NCBI GenBank assembly: GCA_910579755.1
Contig: CAJTVB010000019.1
Location: 7,228-71,227 of the forward strand
Direction: 5' to 3'
DNA: 64,000 nt
Source: an uncultured Acetatifactor sp.
GTDB taxonomy: Bacteria; Bacillota; Clostridia; Lachnospirales; Lachnospiraceae
The translations under genes and the position numbers were made by a program. The notes beneath the pieces were generated by a model. The model did no database searches and was not told where the DNA came from. It saw nothing but the letters and a program-made list of their open reading frames with translations. Below, one piece after another: positions 43,847 through 52,144 of the stretch (position 1 is the stretch's first letter; the number at the start of each line of letters is the position of its first letter).

Positions 43847-45247
43847 CTATGGTACCAGAAGCCTTTTCTCTATGCCCAGGAAATCAGCCAGATATTCCAT
43901 ACACTCCAGGCTCCCGCCATAAATCAGAACACTGTGGTGGGTGCCGCCGGTCTGGCTGAACAGCTCCAGAAAACGCTCCAGGGGCACATCCGGACGAAAC
44001 CAGCCGTTCACCGCCTCCTCCATGCTGTTTTCACCTGCTATTGAAAGCATTTCACCGGCAGCGGCTGTCAGCAGGTATTCCCCTCCGCCCAAAGGAGCAA
44101 GATTTACAAACACCGCCCGTCCCGGTTTCATGGTTCTGTATGCCACGGAAGGATTTTCCGCATCGGTAAACGGAAAGGGCTTCTCCTGTAAAATCGGCTT
44201 TCCTACGGCGACCCGGTAATTGAACTCACCCATATGGCTTAAAAATGCGCTTCCGCTCCTCCAGTCAGGACAGAACATTTCCGTAAAGGTCACATCAGAA
44301 AATCCCTGCAGCAGCGCGCCTGTAAAAGCCGCCGTCAACACATCTCCCTCACCGGCATAACCGATTCCCCGCATCATGGCCTTGCTGCATTCCGTAAAAG
44401 GCATAACCGGCAGGCCGGGATTGCTTCCTGCAGTGGCCAGAAAGTTCACGGTAAACGCCGTCAGCTGTTTTTCCTCCAGCCATCTGCGGACCGCCAGACC
44501 GGTTCTTTGGCTGCGGTCATATACCTGCCTGGTAAGCTGGGGCCGTATCTCAAAAAACGCCTGATCCTCCTGGTACTCTTCCTGAATCTCCTGTTCCGTC
44601 ACGGCCTTGATTCTCCGCTCCCCCTCCGTAAAGTCGTAGCGAACGGTTTCAATGCCGAATCTGCGCTCCAGCTCCCCAAAGTCAACCTGAAAATCCCCCA
44701 TACCGTGAAAGGGCTCCCCTATAAGCCCCACCCTGGACCGGCAGAACAGACGGACTATTCCGGCTGCCCTGGCCGCTTCCGCCAGACGCGCCATCACATC
44801 CGAATGCTCCATATGCCCGGCGAACACCCGAAACAGCTTATGGTTCCTCACCAGTAAATTGCACATGTCCTGTACTCCATGAATACCGTGATTGAGCATC
44901 AGCTTCCCGGCGTCGGTGGTCTGGTCATAGACATAATCCGGCGTGGTGTCCAGCACCAATATCGGAACCTGAAGCCTCTTAAGCGCTTCTTGTGATTCCA
45001 GAGACGGGGAATAGGCCAGATGCAGCGTCACCACCGCATCCACCTCCCTGTCCTCAAACATTTTTACTGCCGCCAGAAATTCCTTCTCCAGCCGGCACAC
45101 AGGCGCGTCCACTACCTCCAGTCCTGCTTCTCTCAGCTTCCCGGCAGCCTTTTCGTGAAACGCGTCAATGTCCGGACGGATTTCCGGCACCGTCTCATCA
45201 TACAGCTCCAGATAAAAGGGCAATAACCCTACTTTCGCCTGATTCAC
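43847..45247 (-). CDS. L-fucose/L-arabinose isomerase-family protein
   Basis: Protein of 466 residues with the fold of L-fucose and L-arabinose isomerases. N-terminal marks: VGLLPFYLELYDETVPEI, DAVVTLHLAYSPSLES and VLDTTPDYVYDQ. Middle: RSRVGLIGEPFHGMGDFQVD. C-terminal: FTVNFLATAGSNPGLPVMPFTECSKAMMRGIGYAGEGDVLTAAFTGAL, carrying the likely metal-binding glutamates, and SQTGGTHHSVLIYGG. Such enzymes interconvert aldoses and ketoses with Mn. The start is GTG at 45,247 after GGAGGTG. It is the last gene of the TIM-YjbQ-isomerase operon. The sugar is not identifiable from sequence. Confidence 0.88.
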   Translation of the reverse strand: MNQAKVGLLPFYLELYDETVPEIRPDIDAFHEKAAGKLREAGLEVVDAPVCRLEKEFLAAVKMFEDREVDAVVTLHLAYSPSLESQEALKRLQVPILVLDTTPDYVYDQTTDAGKLMLNHGIHGVQDMCNLLVRNHKLFRVFAGHMEHSDVMARLAEAARAAGIVRLFCRSRVGLIGEPFHGMGDFQVDFGELERRFGIETVRYDFTEGERRIKAVTEQEIQEEYQEDQAFFEIRPQLTRQVYDRSQRTGLAVRRWLEEKQLTAFTVNFLATAGSNPGLPVMPFTECSKAMMRGIGYAGEGDVLTAAFTGALLQGFSDVTFTEMFCPDWRSGSAFLSHMGEFNYRVAVGKPILQEKPFPFTDAENPSVAYRTMKPGRAVFVNLAPLGGGEYLLTAAAGEMLSIAGENSMEEAVNGWFRPDVPLERFLELFSQTGGTHHSVLIYGGSLECMEYLADFLGIEKRLLVP

Positions 45248-45286
45248 AATTACACCTCCGTGTCAGCTCCTTCAAAAAGGATGCTC

Positions 45287-45781
45287 CTATTCTCCGATAA
45301 TCGTCACCTGAATCGTTCTCTCATGAGATCCGGTCTGGTCCCAGTCGATAAAATGAATACGGCCAAAGTCCCCCAGATCCATCTCCCCGTTCTCCAGTAT
45401 AATCGTTTCGCTCCTGCCGATAATGGAAGACCTCAGATAAGCATCTGCGTTATAGCAGGAAAAGGCATCCTCCCCCTGCTCCCGGGCATGAGCCAGCGCC
45501 TTATCCCCGGGATAAAGATACATTCCCTCATATCGGCAGGTGGGAATCCATTTTTCAAACACATTGACCAGATCCTGCTGCAGTGTTTCCAGCCCTGTCA
45601 TTGACATGTCAAAGGCACATTCCTGCGTGATGACGGCACAGGTGGTATATTGGGAGCCTACCACCGCGATACCGTCCCGAACCTGAGACGCAGATACAAT
45701 TTTCCGCACATGCTCCGTCACATCATGAAAACTGACACCGCGGTCAGTGGTCTGTACTGTAAAAGCTTCTCTGTAAACCAT
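45287..45781 (-). CDS. YjbQ/UPF0047 family protein, copy 3
   Basis: Third YjbQ in the window, 164 residues. It is closest to copy 1: VSFHDVTEHVRKIV, GIAVVGSQYTTCAVITQE, LQQDLVNVFEKWIPTCRYEGMYLYPG, CYNADAYLRSSIIGRSETIILENGEMDLGDFGRIHFIDWD and RTIQVTIIGE. Notably the SxHTT metal-site histidine of the other two copies is replaced by tyrosine (SQYTTC). The ATG at 45,781 has GAGGAGG 7 nt upstream. It is 11 nt after the TIM-like gene and 39 nt before the isomerase gene, so it is embedded in a sugar operon. Confidence 0.9.
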   Translation of the reverse strand: MVYREAFTVQTTDRGVSFHDVTEHVRKIVSASQVRDGIAVVGSQYTTCAVITQECAFDMSMTGLETLQQDLVNVFEKWIPTCRYEGMYLYPGDKALAHAREQGEDAFSCYNADAYLRSSIIGRSETIILENGEMDLGDFGRIHFIDWDQTGSHERTIQVTIIGE

Positions 45782-45792
45782 AGCGTACCTCC

Positions 45793-46500
45793 TCAACTCC
45801 TCTGTTTCGCAAGATCATCGGCAGCCCGTCTGACAGCCGCGATCATTTCATCAATCATGGCAATGGGATCCCGGGCGTTCATAATGCCGGACGCTGCTCC
45901 TGCCGCCTCTGAGCCGGCCATGATAAAATCGTAAACCTGCTGTCCGTTTGTAATGCCTGCCGCCTGCTCCACCATGATATCCGGGTATATTTCCTTGATC
46001 ACACGGATGGATTCCTTCACATAGCTCATGGGACTGACACCGTTTCCGCCGCCGATCACCTCCGTGGGCTCCGGATTAATAATATCCGGATGAAGCTGGG
46101 CCACAGCCTTGGCCTCCTCCAGTGTGTCTGCACAGGCAAATACAATAAAGTCCAGCTCTCTGGCTCTTTCAATAGTAGCCTTCATCTGCGGCAGACTCAT
46201 GGGCTTTTCACAATGGTTAATCACCACCCCCTGCGCGCCCGCCGCCTTCAGCCCCTCTGGCAAAATATCCGCCATACCTCTGCCCGGCCTCAGTGTATCC
46301 ATGTAAGGCGCCAATATGATCAGACGTTTTGTGTTTTCCGCCACCCTGCGGATTTCCGTGCAGGGTGTAATAAAAAGCACGTCGATATCATACTTTTCCG
46401 CCGCTGCATCCGCGGCCCTGGCATATTCCAGAACCTGATCGCCATAAATGTAATTTTTGGTCCCAATTTCAAAGTACGGTGTTCGAATTTTAACTGCCAT
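45793..46500 (-). CDS. Triosephosphate isomerase-family protein, archaeal-like
   Basis: TIM-barrel isomerase of 235 residues. The order of blocks follows the archaeal/short TIM type: TPYFEIGTKNYIYG with a lysine at the catalytic position, VLFITPCTEI, INHCEKPMSLPQMK with the electrophilic histidine, IVFACADTLEEAK, and NPEPTEVIGGGNGVS with the catalytic glutamate and phosphate loop. Since glycolytic tpiA is normally elsewhere, a second copy in a sugar operon is likely to act on a tetrulose or related phosphate, as EryH-like proteins do. The ATG follows GGGAGGG. It heads the operon, behind the promoter and operator at 46,594-46,648. Confidence 0.9.
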   Translation of the reverse strand: MAVKIRTPYFEIGTKNYIYGDQVLEYARAADAAAEKYDIDVLFITPCTEIRRVAENTKRLIILAPYMDTLRPGRGMADILPEGLKAAGAQGVVINHCEKPMSLPQMKATIERARELDFIVFACADTLEEAKAVAQLHPDIINPEPTEVIGGGNGVSPMSYVKESIRVIKEIYPDIMVEQAAGITNGQQVYDFIMAGSEAAGAASGIMNARDPIAMIDEMIAAVRRAADDLAKQRS

Positions 46501-46593
46501 AGGTCCCTCCCTTCCCTGTCTGCCCTTCGTTTTCCTGTTTTTGTAATTGCTTCCTGCCTCTCACAATGATCCTTCAAAGTCCCCTTTAAATAC

Positions 46594-46622
46594 AGGATAC
46601 AATTGATTCGATCATTTGTCAA
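46594..46622 (-). promoter_or_regulatory. Promoter of the TIM-YjbQ-isomerase operon
   Basis: On the minus strand a perfect TTGACA and TATCCT are 17 nt apart, about 95 nt upstream of the TIM-like start. The spacer contains TGATCGAATCA, which resembles the inverted repeat next to it. Confidence 0.65.
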
Positions 46623-46625
46623 CAT

Positions 46626-46648
46626 AAAATGACCGAATCTGTCATTTT
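46626..46648. promoter_or_regulatory. Inverted repeat overlapping the promoter upstream edge
   Basis: AAAATGAC-CGAATCT-GTCATTTT has perfect eight-base arms, 3 nt upstream of the -35 box. GATTCG cores recur in the promoter spacer (46,603-46,612), and a related GATCGATTCATT lies in the DeoR/amidohydrolase gap. It is a candidate DeoR-type operator. Confidence 0.55.
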
Positions 46649-46739
46649 ATATAATACTGCATGAATGTTTCAGCAATTAAAGAGCTCCTATAATGGGGCA
46701 TAGACCAAACATCAAGCGGCAAGAAAATCTGGATAGTGA

Positions 46740-46772
46740 AAAGACCAATCTGTACAAGACAAATTGGCCTTT
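46740..46772 (-). terminator. Terminator-like hairpin after the flavodoxin remnant
   Basis: On the minus strand AAAGGCCAAT and ATTGGTCTTT pair with one G-U, followed by TTC. The U-run is short, so this is a weak terminator. It probably survives from the flavodoxin gene that once ended at 46,830. Confidence 0.45.
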
Positions 46773-46829
46773 CCAAATATGATTTGCTGATTCCCGGCAA
46801 TCCATTCCTTTATTCAAATACTCAAGCTG

Positions 46830-47018
46830 CTAAATATCCATATCGTCCAGCCATTCCTCCAACGCTTCCTTTTCAGTCTCCGCCTCAAACCGTTTCCCTT
46901 CCATCCAATATACCGAATCCGGGCATAAGGTGCGCAGATGATCTGCGCTGGAGCCAATACCGCTGCTGTGAGAAGTACAGAAAGGAACAATTGTTTTTCC
47001 TGAGAAATCCCCTTCCAA
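46830..47018 (-). pseudogene. Flavodoxin C-terminal remnant
   Basis: The last 58 or so residues of a flavodoxin-like protein: DFSGKTIVPFCTSHSSGIGS, then HLRTLCPDSVYWMEGKRFEAETEKEALEEWLDDMD. The N-terminal FMN phosphate loop and first strands are absent, and the frame upstream runs straight from the end of the GH42 remnant. The only start is a TTG inside the homologous part, with no clear ribosome site. This is a 3' fragment left by a deletion or insertion. Confidence 0.7.
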
Positions 47019-47057
47019 AACAGCACATTCGCAGGCAACTGTTTTTCGTCTCTTTCC

Positions 47058-47765
47058 CTACGGTTTCCAGAGAAGAACAATTCCATCCTCTGCCGGAAGG
47101 CAAATCCGGCCTGTAGCAGGTACCTGCACGGTCTCTCCGGTCCACAGGTCAGTGTATTCTCCTGCCGGAGCAATCACGTGCAGCCCTTTTCCCTGTCTCC
47201 AGGTCCTCGGATTGGAGAGAATCGCTGTCAGGCTGCCCTTTTCACAGATCGTGGGCATTGCATAAGCCCCATGTTCAAAGGCTGCAGGACGAACCGGCAG
47301 AAGAGATCGCTCCGTCAGAGTTTTCAGAATATATTTAACCCCGGTCTGATTTTCCGTCTCATGAAGAACAGAAGGCCCCAGCATACCGTTTACCAGCACA
47401 AATTTCCCGGCTCCGAAAGGCCGCTCCCATACGCAGGGAGCTCCGTCCTTCTTAAAGCAGATGCCGTCCCAGGCGGACCAGGGGGATTCCGGCGAAAAAA
47501 CAGGAACAATCCGGGTAAGAAGCCATCTGCCCGCATCCTCTCCAAACAGAGAAAGTTCGTACCCTCTGTAATCCGTCTCCAGGTCGGAGGCGGTCATTCC
47601 GATGGCCTCTGCCAGCCCGCCGGGCCAGGGACAGTACAGCGCCGCATCCGGCATCTTTCGGCCTGTAGTCGCATCCAGCGCCACAGTACCGCCGTTTTTC
47701 GCAAAACTCAACACCTTTTGGGCATTCTCCCGGGACCAGGCTACCAGATGAGACAGAAACAGTGT
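47058..47765 (-). pseudogene. GH42-like beta-galactosidase C-terminal remnant, 5' end lost
   Basis: Only the C-terminal region of a GH42-like enzyme is present: FLSHLVAWSRENAQKVLSFAKNGGTVALDATTGRK (trimerisation domain), LAEAIGMTASDLETDYRGYE, WERPFGAGKFVLVNGMLG and a terminal beta domain ending DGIVLLWKP. The catalytic barrel is missing. Past about 47,765 the same open frame continues but its sequence is only the complement of the GH20 remnant, so an apparent 422-residue protein is an artefact of the fusion. Confidence 0.8.
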
Positions 47766-47784
47766 TTTTCCCTGACTGTTGATC

Positions 47785-48965
47785 CCAGGGATGAAAAAAG
47801 CTTTGAGCTGGCTAGAAATCTGCTTGATGTCCTGTTGGACAATTCCGATTCCGGATACATCAATGTGAATATGGACGAGCCTTTCGAACTGGGCATGGGG
47901 AAAAGCAAAGAATATGCTGATCGCCATGGAAAACTGAGCCTCTATTTCGACTATATGAAAAAACTGCACAGCTACTGCCTGAGTCGAAACAGAAAGATGA
48001 TGATGTGGGGAGACGAAGTACTTCGGGCGCCCGAATATGTATCCCGTTTTCCAAAAGATGTGATACTGCTTGACTGGATCTATGAAGGCGATGCCCATTT
48101 CGAAGAGCATGCCCGGCTGATGCAGTCCACTGGACTGCAGTTCTGTCTCTGCCCCGGAACCAGTTCCTGGGGCTCCCTTACAGGACGGTCCGCCAATATG
48201 GCCTGCAATATTCGTGATGCCGCCTCCTGTGCCATCCGCTACGGCGGGCTGGGCATTATCACCACCGACTGGGGAGATCAGGGACACTGGCAGTACATCA
48301 GCGCCAGCTATCCCGCCTTTGCTCACACCGGATTATACGCCTGGAGCGGTCCCGGGGATGAGGATTCCCTGATTTCTTGGTACTGTAATTGTTTCCTGTA
48401 CGAAAGTCCCGACGAATCTGCTTATCAGGCAGCCTGGGATCTGGGCAATTACTATCGGCTGGAGAATGCGCCTCTCTACAACACCACTCTGGCCTTTGCC
48501 GTTATGTCCAGCAAATATACTTTTGACTCCGTTGAGGAATTTGACCAAAAGATGGACCGTCTGCTGAAGCTGTCCGCCAACATAGCCCGCAGCAACAAAA
48601 TTCCTCCCAGGCCCCAGGTTATTTCCATAGATTACGACGTCCTGTTCTCCTATCTGGAAAAAGTGGACGGCGAAATCGAACATGCTCAGATCCTCTGTCC
48701 GGAAGGAGATCTGATCAGGCAGGAAATGAAAAACGGACTCCGGATGGTCCGCCACGGAATCCGTCTGTATCACGCCCTGAAGGAACTTCGAAATGACAGC
48801 GCAGTTCTTGGGGAAGAAATGAAGGTATTGTATGATGATCTGGACGATATTCTGAAAGAACATTATCGGCTGTGGAGCGCCCGGAACCGTTCTGGCGGTT
48901 TTGGCAGAAGCACCAACCATATGAATCATCTGCTGGAATTTTACCGCAGAGCCTCTCAGCTTTAA
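47785..48965 (+). pseudogene. GH20 beta-hexosaminidase-like remnant, 5' end lost
   Basis: The downstream two thirds of a GH20-family enzyme: VDPRDEKSFELARNLLDVLL, YINVNMDEPFELGMGKSK (DE catalytic pair), MMMWGDEVLRAPE, DVILLDWIYEGDAHFEEH, FCLCPGTSSWGSLTGRS and GGLGIITTDWGDQGHWQYIS, with a helical C-terminus ending at 48,965. The N-terminal domain and early barrel strands are missing, and no ribosome site lies at a plausible start. The break at about 47,770 meets the GH42 remnant head to head. Confidence 0.8.
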
Positions 48966-49046
48966 ACCAAACGGGGAAGCGTACTCCATGGCAAGCCTGT
49001 GCCTACGTCATAGATCTAAAAGGACAATAAGGGAAAAATGAATAAC

Positions 49047-49074
49047 AAAAAACCCCGAAACATCGGGGTTTTTT
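49047..49074 (-). terminator. Terminator of the tRNA genes
   Basis: On the minus strand CCCCGA-TGTT-TCGGGG is followed by TTTTTTG directly after tRNA-Cys. The A-run on the other side would also let it end the plus-strand GH20 remnant transcript, so it may work both ways. Confidence 0.85.
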
Positions 49075-49077
49075 GAG

Positions 49078-49149
49078 AGGCGCAGACCGGATTTGAACCG
49101 GTGAATCAGGGTGTTGCAGACCCACGCCTTACCACTTGGCTACTGCGCC
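49078..49149 (-). tRNA. tRNA-Cys (GCA anticodon)
   Basis: A complete cloverleaf on the minus strand: acceptor GGCGCAG paired with CTGCGCC, anticodon loop CTGCAAC with anticodon GCA, T-arm CCGG-TTCAAAT-CCGG, and discriminator U, which is the identity base for cysteine. The CCA end is not encoded. Confidence 0.97.
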
Positions 49150-49189
49150 TTATCATATACTTTATTCTATGCTGACTTCCTCAATAAAA

Positions 49190-49261
49190 TGACTCCAACG
49201 GGAATCGAACCCGTGTTACCGCCGTGAAAGGGCGATGTCTTAACCGCTTGACCATGGAGCC
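49190..49261 (-). tRNA. tRNA-Glu (TTC anticodon)
   Basis: A complete cloverleaf on the minus strand: acceptor GGCTCCA paired with TGGAGTC (one G-U), anticodon loop CTTTCAC with anticodon TTC, T-arm ACGGG-TTCGATT-CCCGT, discriminator A. It is 40 nt upstream of tRNA-Cys and shares its terminator. Confidence 0.97.
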
Positions 49262-49407
49262 GCTTCTCTCACGCCTTCCCGGCTGATTCTCTTTAAGATA
49301 ATCTTGTTGATTACCTAACGAAAGTATTCTATCACATCCGCCTTTACTTGGCAAGAGGGAATTTTACTTTTTTATATTTTTTGCCAACGGTTCAGCCATG
49401 CAGCAAT

Positions 49408-49695
49408 TCACTTAACCGCGCGTGGGCGCTTGCGCACAAAGCACAATAAGTATGCCGCCTGCCTGATCTCCAGTCCCCTGGCCATACCCAGAGATTCGAG
49501 CTGCGCCTGAAAAGCGGCAAAGCTTTCCTCCGGTGTGAAGCCGACTGTCAGAGGACACGCAAACAGCCTGAATGTTCACATTCTGTATCGCTTTCATATC
49601 TTCCCGTAAGGTTTCTTCATCCTCCCCATGCAGCCAGAGATAGAGAAAATATAATTTCCCTGTTGTCCTTTCAGCAGATGTTCCACTCTGTCCAT
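49408..49695 (-). pseudogene. Composite remnant: glycosidase start joined to binding-protein end
   Basis: From ATG 49,695 (GGAG site upstream) the frame begins MDRVEHLLKGQQGNYIF; after a one-base frameshift in TTTTC it continues LYLWLHGEDEETLREDMKAIQNVNIQAVCV, resembling the N-terminus of plant-glycan hydrolases whose text runs on to SRPHPDF. Near 49,560 this stops, and a different frame gives TPEESFAAFQAQLESLGMARGLEIRQAAY, resembling the C-terminus of an ABC sugar-binding protein, ending at 49,408. Two unrelated gene pieces are thus joined. The 162 nt between this and the GH78 remnant holds only AT-rich sequence. Confidence 0.6.
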
Positions 49696-49857
49696 TTTTA
49701 TATCTCCATACGCAAAAGAAAACTATTGATTCCCTGATTTAAATCATCATACCGTGAATGTTGTATTCTTTATATCACAATGAAATTTTTTAGAAAAATT
49801 ACCACCAATACTTTATGTTTATGATAAAAAAGCAGATAGAAATAAGCTTCCTCATAT

Positions 49858-52140
49858 TCAAGCCCTGCTTTCCTGTTTCCCATAAACATGCACTCCCGCG
49901 CCTGCCTCCTCTTCTCTGCCGTCCGGCAAAATAATTTTTGCTGTTACATTTGCCGGGATCTCCACCGTATAGACGATTCCCTCATATGCTTTTTCCCAGC
50001 GGCTTACCACCTTCCCGAAGGGACTGATATATTCTGCACATACAGATTTCAGACTGCCTCCCGGCACCGGGGCTATTGTCAGCCGGTTCTCCCCTTCCAC
50101 GCGGATACCTGCCGCCGTATCAAACAGCCACTGGCAGACTGCACCGGGAGAATAATGATTCTGGCTTAAATTCCCCTCCCAATTCTCCCAGATGGTGGTG
50201 GCGCCCTCCAGAACCTCCGCAAGCCATCCCGGTTTCCTGGTGTTTTCCAGCATTTTATAAGCCGTTTCTGCTTCTCCCGCTTCTGTCAGCGCCCGCAGCA
50301 GGAAGGGCGTAGACAGAAATCCGGTTCCCACACAATAGTTGTAATGCTCCACCGCCTGAACCAGACGCTTCCGGGCATCCTTCTTCGCATCTCCCTCCAG
50401 CAGCCCCAGTGCAAGCGGCCTGACCAGCTTTGCCTGCCGGTCTGTGTCAAGAGCGCCTGTCTTTACAAACAGGGCGTCGTAGGCTGCCTTTGCTCCTTTG
50501 GCCGTCCTCAGGCAACGTTCCCGCACGCTGTCTTTGCCCAGAATATCCGCTATCTCTCCAATGGTTTCCATTGCATAATACAGATACGCGGTGCATTCCT
50601 CCGGGTGCCTTGCCTGTGCGCCGTATACCTTGTCACGAAATTCCTCCGGCTCCAGCCATTCACCCAGATGAACACCTTTTTCATACGTATAGGCATTGTT
50701 GGGGTTCGCTCTGGCCGCCCTTTTATCCTTCATGCCCAGATGCGTCATGAGATAATCCGCATATTTCTCCACCATGGGCCAGGTCTGTTCCAAAATCTGC
50801 CGATCTCCATAGCGTTTATAATAACGATAGGGAATCAGATACACTGCGTCCGCCCAGCCCACGGAGGAGCCGGTGGATTTATACATCATTTCCACGCCCT
50901 GATAGGGAAGAACCGCCGGTAGCAGCCCGTCCTTGTACTGGGCGTCCTCCATATCCCTGATCCACTTTTTGAAAAATGCCGCCGTGTCCATGAGATAGGC
51001 CCCTGTGTCGAAGAAGATCTGGGCGTCTCCGGTCCAGCCAAGCCGTTCCCTGGTAGGGCAGTCGGTGGGGATATCCAGGAAATTTCCCTTCATACTCCAC
51101 TTTGTATTCTCCACCAGCCGGTTGATCCTTTCATCCGAACACGCAAAGCTTCCGGTCTCCTCCATGTCCGAGTAAACTGCTATGGCGGTAAAATCCTCAG
51201 GGCAGACTGCCACATCCCCTGTCACCTGCGCATACCGGAACCCGAATACGGCAAAGCTGGTCTTGTAATGATCCTCTCCGCCGGAGCAGATAAATCGGAT
51301 TTCCTGTCTGGGGGTGGGAGCCGTTTCGCCGCTTACCTTGTTTGTCAAAAGCTTTTTGACCAGACCAAGCCGGCTCCAGCCCTTTGAGGGACGAGTCTCC
51401 TGGATGCCGGACAGATCAACCCTGCCGTATTCATCCAATATCTCCCCACAGGTAAGCCTGAGCTCCTGTCCGACTTTGCCCTTCACTTTAAACTCCAGAT
51501 ATCCGGCGATGTTCTGGCCAAAATCCAATACCCTGACGCCGTCCTTCCCCTGCAGCAGCACTGGCGTAAAGCGCTCCTTCTCCCGAACCGGTACATTGTT
51601 GGATGCCGTCAGCTTTACGCCATTCCGGGAGGCATCCTCCGTTTTTCCAATACCGGCCTTCCCGGGACCGTCCACCACTCTGGCAGTGCCTCCGTAACCG
51701 GGCTTTCGGCGGGCATCGTAAATTTCTCCGTCCTTTAAATCGGCAAACCGGATCGGGCCGTCGCTGCACCATTCCCAGGAATCGTCAGTTGCATAGGTTA
51801 AAAGCGTACCATCTGTCAAAGTGACCTCCAGCTGTGCCTTCACGCTGGTCTGAACCCCATAGACATTTGTGACGCCGAAAGCAGCGCTGCTGCCCCGATA
51901 CCAGCCGTCTGCCAGACGGAGCTCCAAAGTAACATCTTTTTTTCTCTCCTGCACCAGGGCTGTCACATCATAGGTCTGGTACTGAATACGCCTGCGATAA
52001 TCCGTCATTCCGGGTGCCAGAATGAAATCCTCCAGGCGTGTTCCGTTTAGTGTCACATCATACACACTCCGGGCGGAGGCATAAAGCCTTGCCTTTGCCA
52101 CAGACTGTTTCAGGGAAAATGTGCGCCTGAAGCAGTCCAC
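49858..52140 (-). pseudogene. GH78 alpha-L-rhamnosidase, 5'-truncated
   Basis: GH78 enzyme of 760 visible residues. It starts in the N-terminal beta domain (CFRRTFSLKQSVAKARLYASA, LNGTRLEDFILAPGMTDYRRR), continues through the alpha/alpha barrel with DIPTDCPTRERLGWTGDAQIF, YKSTGSSVGWADAVYLIPYRYYKRYG, NWEGNLSQNHYSPGAV, and ends at a C-terminal beta domain (PFGKVVSRWEKAYEGIVYTV). Catalytic acids of the family are in DCPTRERLGW and the later barrel. About 100 residues normally precede CFRRTF; here a GTG at 52,140 is the only start and the sequence beyond it belongs to an AraC gene on the other strand. It may still be translated, but no longer as the intact enzyme. Confidence 0.75.
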
Positions 52141-52144
52141 CGGG

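Noticed and set aside
47178..47780. Plus-strand frame continuous with the GH20 remnant
   Set aside because: This part is the complement of the GH42 remnant; only sequence after about 47,785 is GH20-like.
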